Shown here one piece after another: positions 1 to 6,891 of a stretch of 64,000 nucleotides of DNA (its first letter is position 1; every line of letters begins with the position of its first letter). The DNA comes from an uncultured Fibrobacter sp. (lineage in GTDB: Bacteria; Fibrobacterota; Fibrobacteria; Fibrobacterales; Fibrobacteraceae). A program made the translations under genes and the position numbers. The stretch lies in NCBI RefSeq assembly GCF_947166265.1, contig NZ_CAMVDO010000001.1:248001-312000 (forward strand). The letters are read 5' to 3'. Below the pieces are notes generated by a model, which searched no databases, had not been told where the DNA came from, and saw nothing but the letters and a program-made list of their open reading frames with translations.

Positions 1-638
1 TGCCACTGAAAGCCCAGCCCCTTCGAAGTCGGGAAAATCCAGTCAAAATCAGAAAAGCCCTGTTTTACGCCGCAATCGTGCTGATTGCTCGGCTCCGTCC
101 GGGCCAATTCCCTTACATAGCGAATCATCACACTCTTAGGAAACGCAAAAACATCGTTATATTCCAAAGGACGCGACTCCCCCTTCAAAAAAACATACGT
201 CGGGAAATTGCGCCAACCGTGGGCGGCCACCAATTCATAACCCGTAGACTCGACCATATATATCACCGTACTCTTTGTCTGGGACTTATAGACAATCCAG
301 GTCGAGTCATAACCATTCCCCAGCAAAGAGGCGTCATCAACGTCGAAATCGGCTTTCAGGCGTTCGTCATCCTTGGCGGCGCACTCCAGGCAGATCCTTG
401 CCGGATTTTCGCCTTTTCGAATTCGACCGTTACAGGACACCACGGAATCCATCCAGTCGCGAATCGGTTCCACGACAGAAGCCGCACCGCCCACAGGATA
501 ATCAATAGCCAAGTACGTCAAATGATGATTGCAGCTAGCCCCCGCAGTCCACCGTTTCACGGCAACAGAATCGCTAAATTCGCCGGCACAAGCAGACGTC
601 ACCCACAGAAGGAACAGAATAAAAGAAAAGTTTTTCAC
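1..638 (-). CDS. Secreted protein, partial (C-terminus outside window)
   Basis: Partial gene read from a GTG at 638, five bases after a GAGG Shine-Dalgarno; no stop is reached before the window edge, so about 212 residues are visible. It starts with a hydrophobic signal segment (MKNFSFILFLLWVTSACAG). Cleavage could be by signal peptidase I after ACA, or at a weak lipobox ending in Cys16. The mature part is mixed alpha/beta with an SCNHHLTYLAIDYP segment and a CNGRIRKGENPARICLEC segment holding paired cysteines. The order of segments resembles RsiV-like DUF3298 periplasmic proteins, but this is only an impression. No upstream partner is visible; the next element on this strand is a decayed HAD fragment. 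Confidence 0.7.
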   Translation of the reverse strand, partial: MKNFSFILFLLWVTSACAGEFSDSVAVKRWTAGASCNHHLTYLAIDYPVGGAASVVEPIRDWMDSVVSCNGRIRKGENPARICLECAAKDDERLKADFDVDDASLLGNGYDSTWIVYKSQTKSTVIYMVESTGYELVAAHGWRNFPTYVFLKGESRPLEYNDVFAFPKSVMIRYVRELARTEPSNQHDCGVKQGFSDFDWIFPTSKGLGFQW

Positions 639-698
639 GATAGCCTCTCTTCTATTATCACATCCAAGGCTACTTTTGTAAAAAAGAAACGTAAAAAA

Positions 699-1010
699 TC
701 ACAGATACCAATCGGGACGAACGCCGAGAACGTCTTCATCCGCCTCCAGTTCATCCGCCGGCACATTGCGCCCCACCACCAGGGCTGAATCAAACTCGGC
801 CACACGAGCCCCCAACACATCCGTACCCAAGGTGTCGCCCACCATCAGCACACGGGAACCTTCTGGCAGACTCCGCTTGACTTTTTCCCAAATCGCTGGG
901 AACGGTTTGCCTAAATAAAACGTCTCGCAGCCCGCGCCCCCGTTCGCGCTGCATACGGAATCGCGACGAAGCCTTTCGCTGAGCGCCCCCGGCTTCTGCA
1001 GAAGTAACAA
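699..1010 (-). pseudogene. Truncated C-terminal copy of the HAD hydrolase at 3996-4826
   Basis: About 100 codons match the C-terminus of the intact HAD gene downstream. Bases 701-795 are identical to 3998-4092. It keeps the GKPFPAIW and VGDTLGTDVLGAR motifs (HAD motifs III and IV) but lacks the N-terminal nucleophile motif and cap, so it cannot be an active phosphatase. Relative to the intact copy there is also an exact 29-codon in-frame deletion, removing the segment between two PGA/SGA codons that share GGTGC. Homology stops near position 1002 at CTGCAGAAG. The nearest possible start is a TTG at 1010 without a Shine-Dalgarno. It is best read as a duplication remnant. Confidence 0.85.
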
Positions 1011-1041
1011 ACCGGTCTTGAAAGACCGGTTTTACTTTTTT
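1009..1041 (+). terminator. Hairpin with T-tract, plus orientation
   Basis: A perfect 10-bp stem (AAACCGGTCT, loop TGAA, AGACCGGTTT) at 1009-1032 is followed by TACTTTTTT. The T-tract lies on the plus-strand side, yet every recognisable gene around it runs on the minus strand. It therefore looks like debris brought in by the rearrangement that created the HAD fragment, or a terminator of a lost plus-strand gene. Confidence 0.5.
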
Positions 1042-1049
1042 AAAGACTC

Positions 1050-1082
1050 ATTTAACAAAATGTATTATACAAAATGTTAAAT
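1050..1082. promoter_or_regulatory. Nested 33-bp palindrome (operator- or dif-like)
   Basis: The outer arms are ATTTAACA (1050-1057) and TGTTAAAT (1075-1082). The inner arms TGTAT and ATACA flank a single central T at 1066, so both palindromes share one centre. The right arm ends in ATGTTAAAT, which equals the last nine bases of the XerD half-site of enterobacterial dif, but the 11-bp centre is longer than the usual 6-8. It could be a repressor operator or a recombination site. Confidence 0.5.
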
Positions 1083-1085
1083 AGT

Positions 1086-1120
1086 ATTATACCATTTGGT
1101 ATAATACCAAATGGTATAAT
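1086..1120. promoter_or_regulatory. 35-bp perfect inverted repeat of two stacked 14-bp palindromes
   Basis: Two 16-bp arms are perfect reverse complements separated by TAA. Each arm also contains its own palindrome: ATACCA-TT-TGGTAT and ATACCA-AA-TGGTAT. Two adjacent dyads of the same half-site are typical of a repressor operator, for example an autoregulated small operon. The element starts 3 bp after the preceding 33-bp palindrome. It lies downstream, in reading direction, of the broken two-gene remnant at 1147-1464, so its proper target gene seems to be missing. Confidence 0.55.
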
Positions 1121-1146
1121 CGCGTTCAAAATTCTATCTTAATAGG

Positions 1147-1197
1147 TTAATTACCTTTATAAAAAGCTTCTGCAGCAATAGATTCTACATCAACCAT
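1147..1197 (-). pseudogene. Truncated second gene of a small operon (16 codons)
   Basis: An excellent start site (GGAGG, six bases, ATG at 1197) opens an ORF of only 16 codons (MVDVESIAAEAFYKGN). The start overlaps the stop of the preceding small gene, as in translationally coupled pairs. Such a strong initiation site in front of so short a product suggests the 3' part of the gene has been lost; a genuine micro-protein cannot be excluded. The family is not recognised. Confidence 0.45.
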
Positions 1198-1464
1198 ATT
1201 TCACCTCCACCTTTTTTATGGGTGCAAGAAAATTTTCTGCATCAATATACAAATCCTTTAGCACAGGAATCAAATCAATATATTCTTCTATGAGTTCTGA
1301 ACTATGGCTGTATTTTGTCATAACAACGATATAACCATTATCCCAAGTTTCAACGCGCTCGTATCGTTCTAGGGAATACGGACCGATTATTCTTATGTTT
1401 CCGCTCCATAGGAAAACAAAATGTACCGGCTATCGTTTGACAAATATGCAGTTTCATTTTTCAT
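1190..1464 (-). pseudogene. Small conserved-looking protein gene broken by a frameshift
   Basis: An ATG at 1464 opens MKNETAYLSNDSRYILFSYG and then hits a stop. A shifted frame continues without stop through NIRIIGPYSLERY and ETWDNGYIVVMTKYSH to a TGA at 1192-1190. Adding one G near 1406, in TATGGAGC, would join the two into one product of about 90 residues, so a single-base deletion is the simplest explanation. The next gene overlaps its end. I do not recognise the family. A sequencing error at this site is possible. Confidence 0.5.
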
Positions 1465-1491
1465 ATTTCAAGTCAAAATTGAATTTTTCAG

Positions 1492-3033
1492 CTAGTCCAT
1501 GATGCAACGAACGGGATACCCGTAGCCCTTATCGTAGTTGTTCAGGTACGCACTGTCGCCCTTGTAGTTCAGGCCCATGTAGTACGCGTAGTAGCTATTG
1601 CTCTCTGTAGAACTCCAGAAGTACGCGTCGAGGCCCTCGCTGAGGTAATTCCCATTGTTGTCCCTGCCGCCAGCAGGCAGCGCCGAGAACACGTAGGCGT
1701 CCGTTCCGTTGCCGATACTGATCCAGCCATTTGTTGATTTGAGCTTCACGCCTGCAGTACCAATACCGCCCACTGCAGTAAACAGAGTTTCGAATTCCTC
1801 TTTTGACGGGAGATGCCAGCCGGAGGGGCAGGCCGTCGTTGCCGCAGCCCAGGTGTATAGGCGACCATAAGTAGCACAGTGGGCGGGGTCGTCATTGTAG
1901 CACAAGCTGTTCTCTGCTTCGTAGTTCAGGTTCTGCGCCATCCAGATTTGCGAACCGACAACAACTGTCCTATAGGTTTGACTATCGCGGGCGTCCGTCA
2001 TACTCCCTTCGGTAGGTTCAAGGACCTTACTAGATGATGATTCTACTTTTTCCGAACTGCTGGACACACTTGTCTCGCTAGAACTCGACTGTACTGTGAC
2101 ACTAGAAGAACTAGGTGTAGCACCTGATGACGACAGGTTTTGCTCATAGTCCTTGAGGCAACGAACGGAAAACCCGTCGAACTTATTTTTGCTGTACAGG
2201 TTCGCACTGTCGTTTTCGTAGTCCAGGTACATGTCGTACGCGTCGTTGCTACCGTGCTCTGTAGAACTCCAGAAGTTCGCGACGTTGCCCTCGTAGTAGT
2301 AATACCCATTGTTGTTCCTGAAGCCAGCAGGCAGCGCCGAGAACACGTAGGCGTCCGTTCCGTTGCCGCTACTGTTCCAGCCATTTGTTGATTTGAGCTT
2401 CTCGCCTGCAGTACCAATACCGCCCACTGCAGTAAACAGAGTTTCGAATTCCTCTTTTGACGGGAGATGCCAGCCGGAGGGGCAGGCCGTCGTTGCCGCA
2501 GCCCAGGTGTATAGGCGACCATAAGTAGCACAGTGGGCGGGGTCGTCATTGTAGCACAAGCTGTTCTCTGCTTCGTAGTTCAGGTTCTGCGCCATCCAGA
2601 TTTGCGAACCGATAACAACTGTCCTATAGGTTTGACCATCGCGGGCGTCCGTCATACTCCCTTCGGCAGGCTCAGGGACCTTACTAGACGATGATTCTGC
2701 TTTTTCCGAACTGCTGGACACACTTGTCTCGCTAGAACTTGACTGCACTGTGACACTAGAAGAACTAAGTGTAGCACCTGATGACGACAGGGTTTCTTCG
2801 GCAGGCTCAGAAAACTCACGAGAGGCTTTCCACTCTTCAAAATCATCTTCCATTTTGGCAGCATAGTCGGTGCATGCGGAAAGGAATGCAGTGAGCAACA
2901 TGCAAATAGAGATCCTTCGACTACGCTTGATTCTATCGCCTTCGGCTCCAGAATGACAAGCTTCGCTCAGGATGACATTTTCTCTTTCGTCTGTAGCCCC
3001 GAAGGGGCGTTCTTTCGTCTTTCGTCTAATCAT
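1492..3033 (-). CDS. Lipoprotein with two tandem FISUMP domains
   Basis: Surface lipoprotein of 513 residues. The start ATG at 3033 follows a strong AGGAGG. Residues 1-44 are encoded by dispersed repeat sequence. A short signal segment from Met45 (MLLTAFLSAC) ends in a lipobox with Cys54. Ser-rich linkers (about 82-126 and 297-344) precede two FISUMP domains (127-295 and 345-513), each with MTDARD, WMAQNLNYE, CPSGWHLPSKEEF, SALPAG, FWSSTE and a final VRC. The domains are a recent 654-bp (218-codon) tandem duplication, with long identical DNA runs. FISUMP domains are abundant in Fibrobacter and of unproven function, perhaps surface adhesion or binding. The linkers contain KVPEPAEGS, a translated copy of a dispersed repeat. 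Confidence 0.9.
   Translation of the reverse strand: MIRRKTKERPFGATDERENVILSEACHSGAEGDRIKRSRRISICMLLTAFLSACTDYAAKMEDDFEEWKASREFSEPAEETLSSSGATLSSSSVTVQSSSSETSVSSSSEKAESSSSKVPEPAEGSMTDARDGQTYRTVVIGSQIWMAQNLNYEAENSLCYNDDPAHCATYGRLYTWAAATTACPSGWHLPSKEEFETLFTAVGGIGTAGEKLKSTNGWNSSGNGTDAYVFSALPAGFRNNNGYYYYEGNVANFWSSTEHGSNDAYDMYLDYENDSANLYSKNKFDGFSVRCLKDYEQNLSSSGATPSSSSVTVQSSSSETSVSSSSEKVESSSSKVLEPTEGSMTDARDSQTYRTVVVGSQIWMAQNLNYEAENSLCYNDDPAHCATYGRLYTWAAATTACPSGWHLPSKEEFETLFTAVGGIGTAGVKLKSTNGWISIGNGTDAYVFSALPAGGRDNNGNYLSEGLDAYFWSSTESNSYYAYYMGLNYKGDSAYLNNYDKGYGYPVRCIMD
2659..2683 (-). repeat. Dispersed 25-bp repeat inside coding sequence
   Basis: The core CCTTCGGCAGGCTCAGGGAC with flanks (25 bp in all) is identical to an intergenic copy at 21342-21366. 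Here it is read on the minus strand as the linker peptide KVPEPAEGS. A diverged copy at 2005-2029 gives KVLEPTEGS, and a partial copy at 3449-3465 gives KVPEP in the next gene. Confidence 0.8.
2983..3020 (-). repeat. Dispersed GACGAAAG/GGCTACAGACG repeat, copy 1
   Basis: Read on the minus strand, AGACGAAAGAACGCC, a GC-rich hairpin (CCCCTTCGGGG) and GGCTACAGACGAAAGA. A second copy with a different hairpin lies at 5850-5894. This copy lies inside the first codons of the FISUMP gene and encodes RRKTKERPFGATDER. Confidence 0.7.
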
Positions 3034-3042
3034 TCTCCCCTC

Positions 3043-3966
3043 CTAGAACACTATGCTCAAACCAACACCAATCGCACCAACAATAGCGATACCTATTCCA
3101 ACAGCACGAGTCTTCTGGTAATCCTTCGCATCTTGATGATAGTCTCGATATTCATCTTCAGTCGTCCAGGTCTTTTCAGAAGCCTCCTTCGCCTTTTTAT
3201 TGCCCATCACAATCGCCGTAATACCGACCGCAGTCACGACCGCGCTAATGCTAAGCGGAATCCAATGAATACCGCCCTTCTTCGCGGGTTCGTCATTTAC
3301 ATTCGCAGGAACACTTTCGCCCACGCGGCTCGCATCCTTGCCGTCGAGTTCATCATAAGCGACAGCGGCTTCAGTGCGAACTGAATCGGCTGAGTTCAGA
3401 ATGACAGTAGACGTGTCTGCATCAGGCACTTCGGCTGGGCCGTCAATCGGCTCAGGGACCTTAGAAGCTTCGGGTACATACACCGGCTCGTTCATCTCCT
3501 TCACTTCGCGGAAAAATTCCGCCGACTTGCTCTCGATAAGCACAAGCAGTTCTTCGACATCGGCACCACGACCGTTAAAACTCGCAATCAGTTTGTTGCC
3601 CGCCGTCTCATAAAGTTCCGCCGAAAGGGTAAGCTTTGAGCCAAAACGCCCCACACGCGCCTGGCAAACGTAATCAGCAGAAATGTTCCGCCCCGTTTCA
3701 GCAAGGCAGGACCCTTCACAATCTTCAATCGCCTTACCCGGCGGAAGCATCGCACTGATGTTTTCGCGAGTCATTATTGTAAAGCCATCCCTGGCAGGGA
3801 GTTCCTTCACGGCCTGTTCGCGCAAAACGTTCGTCAAATACTGGCGATCCAACAGCGACAAACTATCCTTCGTGTCGCCATCGGCCATTGTTTCAAGAAC
3901 GGCCACATGGGTCGCGAAAGCATTGACGGACAATAACAAAAGAACAAATATAAAGACCCTTCTCAT
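3043..3966 (-). CDS. Secreted TolB/CsgG-like protein with C-terminal membrane hairpin
   Basis: 307 residues from the ATG at 3966, chosen because MRRVFIFVLLLLSVNAFA is a clean signal peptide; an upstream in-frame start would put 14 unlikely residues before it. The N-terminal domain (about 20-150) has the pattern of periplasmic TolB-N/CsgG-like domains: HVAVLE, a cysteine pair in CEGSC, ADYVCQARVGRFG, and LSAELYETAGNKLIASF. A linker rich in Pro, Glu and Asp follows. It includes a partial dispersed repeat read as KVPEP. Two hydrophobic segments near the C-terminus (IPLSISAVVTAVGITAIVMG and AVGIGIAIVGAIGVGLSIVF) are separated by a charged loop. It probably acts in the envelope; the precise role is unknown. 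Confidence 0.75.
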   Translation of the reverse strand: MRRVFIFVLLLLSVNAFATHVAVLETMADGDTKDSLSLLDRQYLTNVLREQAVKELPARDGFTIMTRENISAMLPPGKAIEDCEGSCLAETGRNISADYVCQARVGRFGSKLTLSAELYETAGNKLIASFNGRGADVEELLVLIESKSAEFFREVKEMNEPVYVPEASKVPEPIDGPAEVPDADTSTVILNSADSVRTEAAVAYDELDGKDASRVGESVPANVNDEPAKKGGIHWIPLSISAVVTAVGITAIVMGNKKAKEASEKTWTTEDEYRDYHQDAKDYQKTRAVGIGIAIVGAIGVGLSIVF

Positions 3967-3995
3967 AGGCAAAAATATAAAATATTCACCAACAG

Positions 3996-4826
3996 TTACA
4001 GATACCAATCGGGACGAACGCCGAGAACGTCTTCATCCGCCTCCAGTTCATCCGCCGGCACATTGCGCCCCACCACCAGGGCTGAATCAAACCCGGCCAC
4101 ACGAGCACCCAGCACATCCGTGCCCAAGGTGTCGCCCACCACCAGCACACGGGACTCCGGTGCAAGTGTCGATTTCACCTTATTCCAAATCGCGGGGAAC
4201 GGTTTTCCCAGATAAAAAGTTTCGCAGCCCGCCATTCCGTTCGCCTCGCAAATTGAATCGCGCCGCAAGCGTTCAGAAAGCGCACCCGATACAGGTTCGC
4301 GCACAGTCACGCCATCGTTATCCGGAATCTTCGGTGCCCACGCATCGGAATTCAGCACCAGGAGCGTAGCACCAGGCTTCTGCAGAATCTTGGCCGCCTG
4401 AGCATAGCTTTCGGGAGTATCCTTCGCCGACGAAATCGCGACAATCGGTTCGGCCGGTTCAGCATCAAGCGCTACCGCCGTAATTCCGCAACGTTCAAGC
4501 ACATGCTTGCCCGTTTCGCGACCGATGTAATACGCCTCGCGCACCGCCTTGCCACGGCCACGCAATTCAGCGCACAAATCCTTGAGCAAGCTCCCCGAAG
4601 AAATCGTCTCGGCCTCGCTAAACGCGAAGCCTCGTTTGCCCGCATCTGCCGCAAGCACCGAATCCACATCGGAAGCCGCATTCGTAATCAGGCGCATCTG
4701 CTTACCCGCCGCGCGCAACATTGCATACCAATCCAGCGCACCCTCGTAAACAAAGCTCCCGCGGTTATAGAGCGTACCGTAACCGTCAAAACAGAATGCA
4801 TCGTAACGGGCAAGCAAATCTTCCAT
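3996..4826 (-). CDS. HAD-superfamily hydrolase (class IIA-like)
   Basis: 276 residues from the ATG at 4826. The order of motifs is that of HAD phosphatases: motif I FDGYGTLYN near the start, motif II LITNA, a cap in the middle, Lys in GKPFPAIW, and motif IV VGDTLGTDVLGAR. The overall layout fits class IIA (NagD-like sugar or nucleotide phosphatases). Motif I is DGYGT, so the usual second Asp is a Tyr, as in haloacid dehalogenases and some atypical members; activity should not be assumed. The ORF stays open upstream to 5039 through three 21-bp repeats, but no Shine-Dalgarno supports either start. The 3' third is duplicated at 699-1010. Confidence 0.8.
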   Translation of the reverse strand: MEDLLARYDAFCFDGYGTLYNRGSFVYEGALDWYAMLRAAGKQMRLITNAASDVDSVLAADAGKRGFAFSEAETISSGSLLKDLCAELRGRGKAVREAYYIGRETGKHVLERCGITAVALDAEPAEPIVAISSAKDTPESYAQAAKILQKPGATLLVLNSDAWAPKIPDNDGVTVREPVSGALSERLRRDSICEANGMAGCETFYLGKPFPAIWNKVKSTLAPESRVLVVGDTLGTDVLGARVAGFDSALVVGRNVPADELEADEDVLGVRPDWYL

Positions 4827-4868
4827 GCGGGTGTAACGCGATTCCCGCTTCGCGAATTTCTCTGACAG

Positions 4869-4942
4869 ATCCCCGCCTTCGCGGGGATGACAAGATGGAG
4901 CGCGGGGATGACAAGATGGAGCGCGGGGATGACAAGATGAGG
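4869..4942. repeat. Palindromic repeat followed by three 21-bp tandem units
   Basis: A REP-like palindrome (ATCCCCGC-CTTC-GCGGGGAT, 4869-4888) runs into three tandem units beginning CGCGGGGATGACAAGATG at 4880, 4901 and 4922. The unit of 21 bp is seven codons, so the upstream extension of the HAD reading frame stays open through it (SCHPRAP repeated). The same palindrome family occurs at 29891-29914. Confidence 0.8.
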
Positions 4943-5039
4943 CTCGGGAGGAGCATAACATTGACGGCGAAGCGCCCACCCCCTGCAATTCAATAATCTG
5001 CTTATACCGCAGATAAATTTCTGTTTCTAGACGTTCCAT

Positions 5040-5202
5040 ACATCATCGGGGTTTTAGGGGTTCAACCCCTAGGGGAAAGGGTAGCGAAAGACTCGGTGAA
5101 AGCCTAACCGCTAAGCGAACATTCGTCGGCCAAAGGCCGAGGCCATGTGAGTGTGCGGTTTAGGCTAAGCCGAGGCTTAAGCGAGGGGGAGGGCTCTCCC
5201 CT
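5040..5202. repeat. Intergenic repeat-like GC-rich hairpin region
   Basis: No gene is seen here. The stretch contains AGGGGTTCAACCCCT within a larger GGGG..CCCC palindrome, then a GGCCAAAGGCC hairpin and a GGGAGGGCTCTCCC hairpin. A related string (GGGGGAAGTCTCCCCCTCGC) occurs at 9623-9642, so this may be a dispersed intergenic repeat family. Confidence 0.4.
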
Positions 5203-5847
5203 TTAACATCTACTATTCAAAATCCCGTAGTCGCGGCCTTCCACCGGAATCACGAGCTGCAGTTTCGAAAGCACATCGATATGCTTGTCGAATTCGGCCT
5301 TGAAATCTTCGCCGAGTTCCTCTTCGTCGTCATGATTCAAGTTATAGGCAATGTAGCTGCCATCCGGGAAGATCGAGATGCAGCAGTCCCACGTAATATC
5401 GCCTTCCTGTTCTTCCTCGTCGTCATCGCGGTCCTTGCTTTCAAGCATCAGCATCGGACGCGGGGCAGGAATCGCTTCGGCATGGCCGTTTTCAAAAATG
5501 AAGTAGTTGCGGCTCACCAGTTCATGTTCCAGAGCCATCGTCGAGGGCGTGCGTTCGAACTCGTTGCGGAGCCTGCGGATATTTCCCAGGTCGTCTTCGT
5601 ACGGATCCTGAAAATCCTGCGGTAGCACCACCTGGTAGTAGTCGAATTCCTTGCCGCTCTTGGCGTAGGTTTCCTGCCATTCCTGCGGCGGTTCCGGACG
5701 AAGCGTCAAGAAGTCCTCGAAGGCGTCCAGGATTTCGAACAGCCTGGAATCCCAGGGTTCCTTTTTCTGGTTCTGCACCAGTTCCATGAAATTCTTCAGG
5801 CGTTCTTCGCCCGACACTTCTTTCAACTCTTCATTTTCTTCAATCAT
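5203..5847 (-). CDS. Hypothetical acidic cytoplasmic protein
   Basis: 214 residues with no signal peptide or membrane segment. The protein is strongly acidic, with an Asp/Glu run in the middle (DRDDDEEEQEGD) and a second acidic run (NHDDEEELGED). The C-terminal half has a beta-like pattern (DITWDCCISIFPDGSYIAYNL). It starts at an ATG preceded by purine-rich DNA supplied by a dispersed repeat (5850-5894). It follows the aspartoacylase gene on the same strand with a 51-bp gap and may be co-transcribed. The family is not recognised. Confidence 0.75.
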   Translation of the reverse strand: MIEENEELKEVSGEERLKNFMELVQNQKKEPWDSRLFEILDAFEDFLTLRPEPPQEWQETYAKSGKEFDYYQVVLPQDFQDPYEDDLGNIRRLRNEFERTPSTMALEHELVSRNYFIFENGHAEAIPAPRPMLMLESKDRDDDEEEQEGDITWDCCISIFPDGSYIAYNLNHDDEEELGEDFKAEFDKHIDVLSKLQLVIPVEGRDYGILNSRC

Positions 5848-5849
5848 TT

Positions 5850-5894
5850 TCTTTCGTCTCTCGTCTGTAGCCGCGCAGCGGCGTTCTTTCGTCT
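5850..5894 (-). repeat. Dispersed GACGAAAG/GGCTACAGACG repeat, copy 2
   Basis: Same flanks as the copy at 2983-3020 (AGACGAAAGAACGCC and GGCTACAGACGA), but the central hairpin is GCTGCGCGGC-like instead of CCCCTTCGGGG. It fills almost the whole gap between two minus-strand genes and supplies the ribosome-binding region of the downstream one. Confidence 0.7.
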
Positions 5895-5898
5895 AACG

Positions 5899-6795
5899 CT
5901 ACCATTCCTCGACGCTTTTTACCGTAAGGCTCATCGCAATGTCCTTCTCGTAATAAGCCGGTTCGCTAATAAAAATCGGGTACACCGGGCTCTCGCCTTC
6001 GTACAGAATATCCTTGCCATCAAAAGTGCGGAACAACTTGTCGCCACTCTTGAGTTCGCGGTAATCCTTACCCAGCAATTCCGGGTGGATCATCGCCTGA
6101 ATCGCGCCACCGCCCTGCGGCTTCGGGTAGCCCAAATCCTTGAACTGCGTGTAAACATCCACCTTAATTGGCGCCCTTTTCTGCAATTCGCCGCGGTTCC
6201 ATTCTTCGGCAAGCTCCAGATAGCGCTTCACCAGGCGTTCCGTTTCCTCAAAAATCGCGGCATCCAGCGTTCCGTGCTGTTGCGGTCCAATCTCGATACA
6301 CACATCCGCCTTCGCCACCGTTCCAAAGTAGGGCGAAGCAGAGCGTTCTTCGGGCTGGTAATAAATCCACGCATCGTCAAATTCCTGCGTCAGCACCGCC
6401 GAGGCACGCATCGTAAACGGGTCACGCGCCGAAAGAATCAGGCAATTGCCCATATTCGAGCCTGTATTGTGCACGTCCAGCAGCAAGTCCGTCTTGGTGG
6501 AGGCCCCCTTCGGGCCATAAAGCGCATCCAATTCCTTCGCACGGCGGAACTCGTACTGCTGCGGAGTCTCCGTCACATCCAGGCAAGTCTGCGAAAAAGC
6601 GCGGTTCAAGTCGAAATCTCGATACCGACGGTTCAAGCGCACCGCCTCGGGGTTCGAAAGCACCAAATCGACCTCGGCGCTACAAAGCGAACTGTAACAT
6701 TCGGGGTGTTCCATCCATTTCTGGACCAAGCGCACGCCCGTCCGTTCGTTACCATGGGTTCCCCCGGCAACGACAATGGTATTAATCAAACTCAT
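5899..6795 (-). CDS. Aspartoacylase / succinylglutamate desuccinylase family zinc hydrolase
   Basis: 298 residues, close to the family norm. Enzymes of this family hydrolyse N-acetyl-aspartate (or related N-acyl amino acids) using one zinc. The zinc ligands are visible: His14 and Glu17 in GGTHGNERTG, and His109 in LLLDVHNTG. DLNRAF (62-67) carries the substrate-binding Asn-Arg pair and IEIGPQ contains Glu168, the expected general base. The C-terminal beta domain ends with YPIFISEPAYYEKDIAMSLT. The architecture fits aspartoacylase better than bacterial AstE; the substrate is inferred. It probably shares a transcript with the acidic protein downstream. Confidence 0.88.
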   Translation of the reverse strand: MSLINTIVVAGGTHGNERTGVRLVQKWMEHPECYSSLCSAEVDLVLSNPEAVRLNRRYRDFDLNRAFSQTCLDVTETPQQYEFRRAKELDALYGPKGASTKTDLLLDVHNTGSNMGNCLILSARDPFTMRASAVLTQEFDDAWIYYQPEERSASPYFGTVAKADVCIEIGPQQHGTLDAAIFEETERLVKRYLELAEEWNRGELQKRAPIKVDVYTQFKDLGYPKPQGGGAIQAMIHPELLGKDYRELKSGDKLFRTFDGKDILYEGESPVYPIFISEPAYYEKDIAMSLTVKSVEEW

Positions 6796-6891
6796 ACCCC
6801 TAATATAGCAAAACAGAGCTACGCCAAAAATTTATCTTTGCAAAAGAAATTATCCGATACGGCATCCTCCAAAATGAAGAAGGATTTTTCC

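Noticed and set aside
4880-4942. Three 21-bp tandem units as a CRISPR array
   Set aside because: Units are contiguous without spacers and arise from a REP-like palindrome; no cas genes.
1-6800. Left-end accessory region as a prophage or insertion sequence
   Set aside because: No transposase, integrase or phage structural gene was found; only repeats and decayed genes support mobility.
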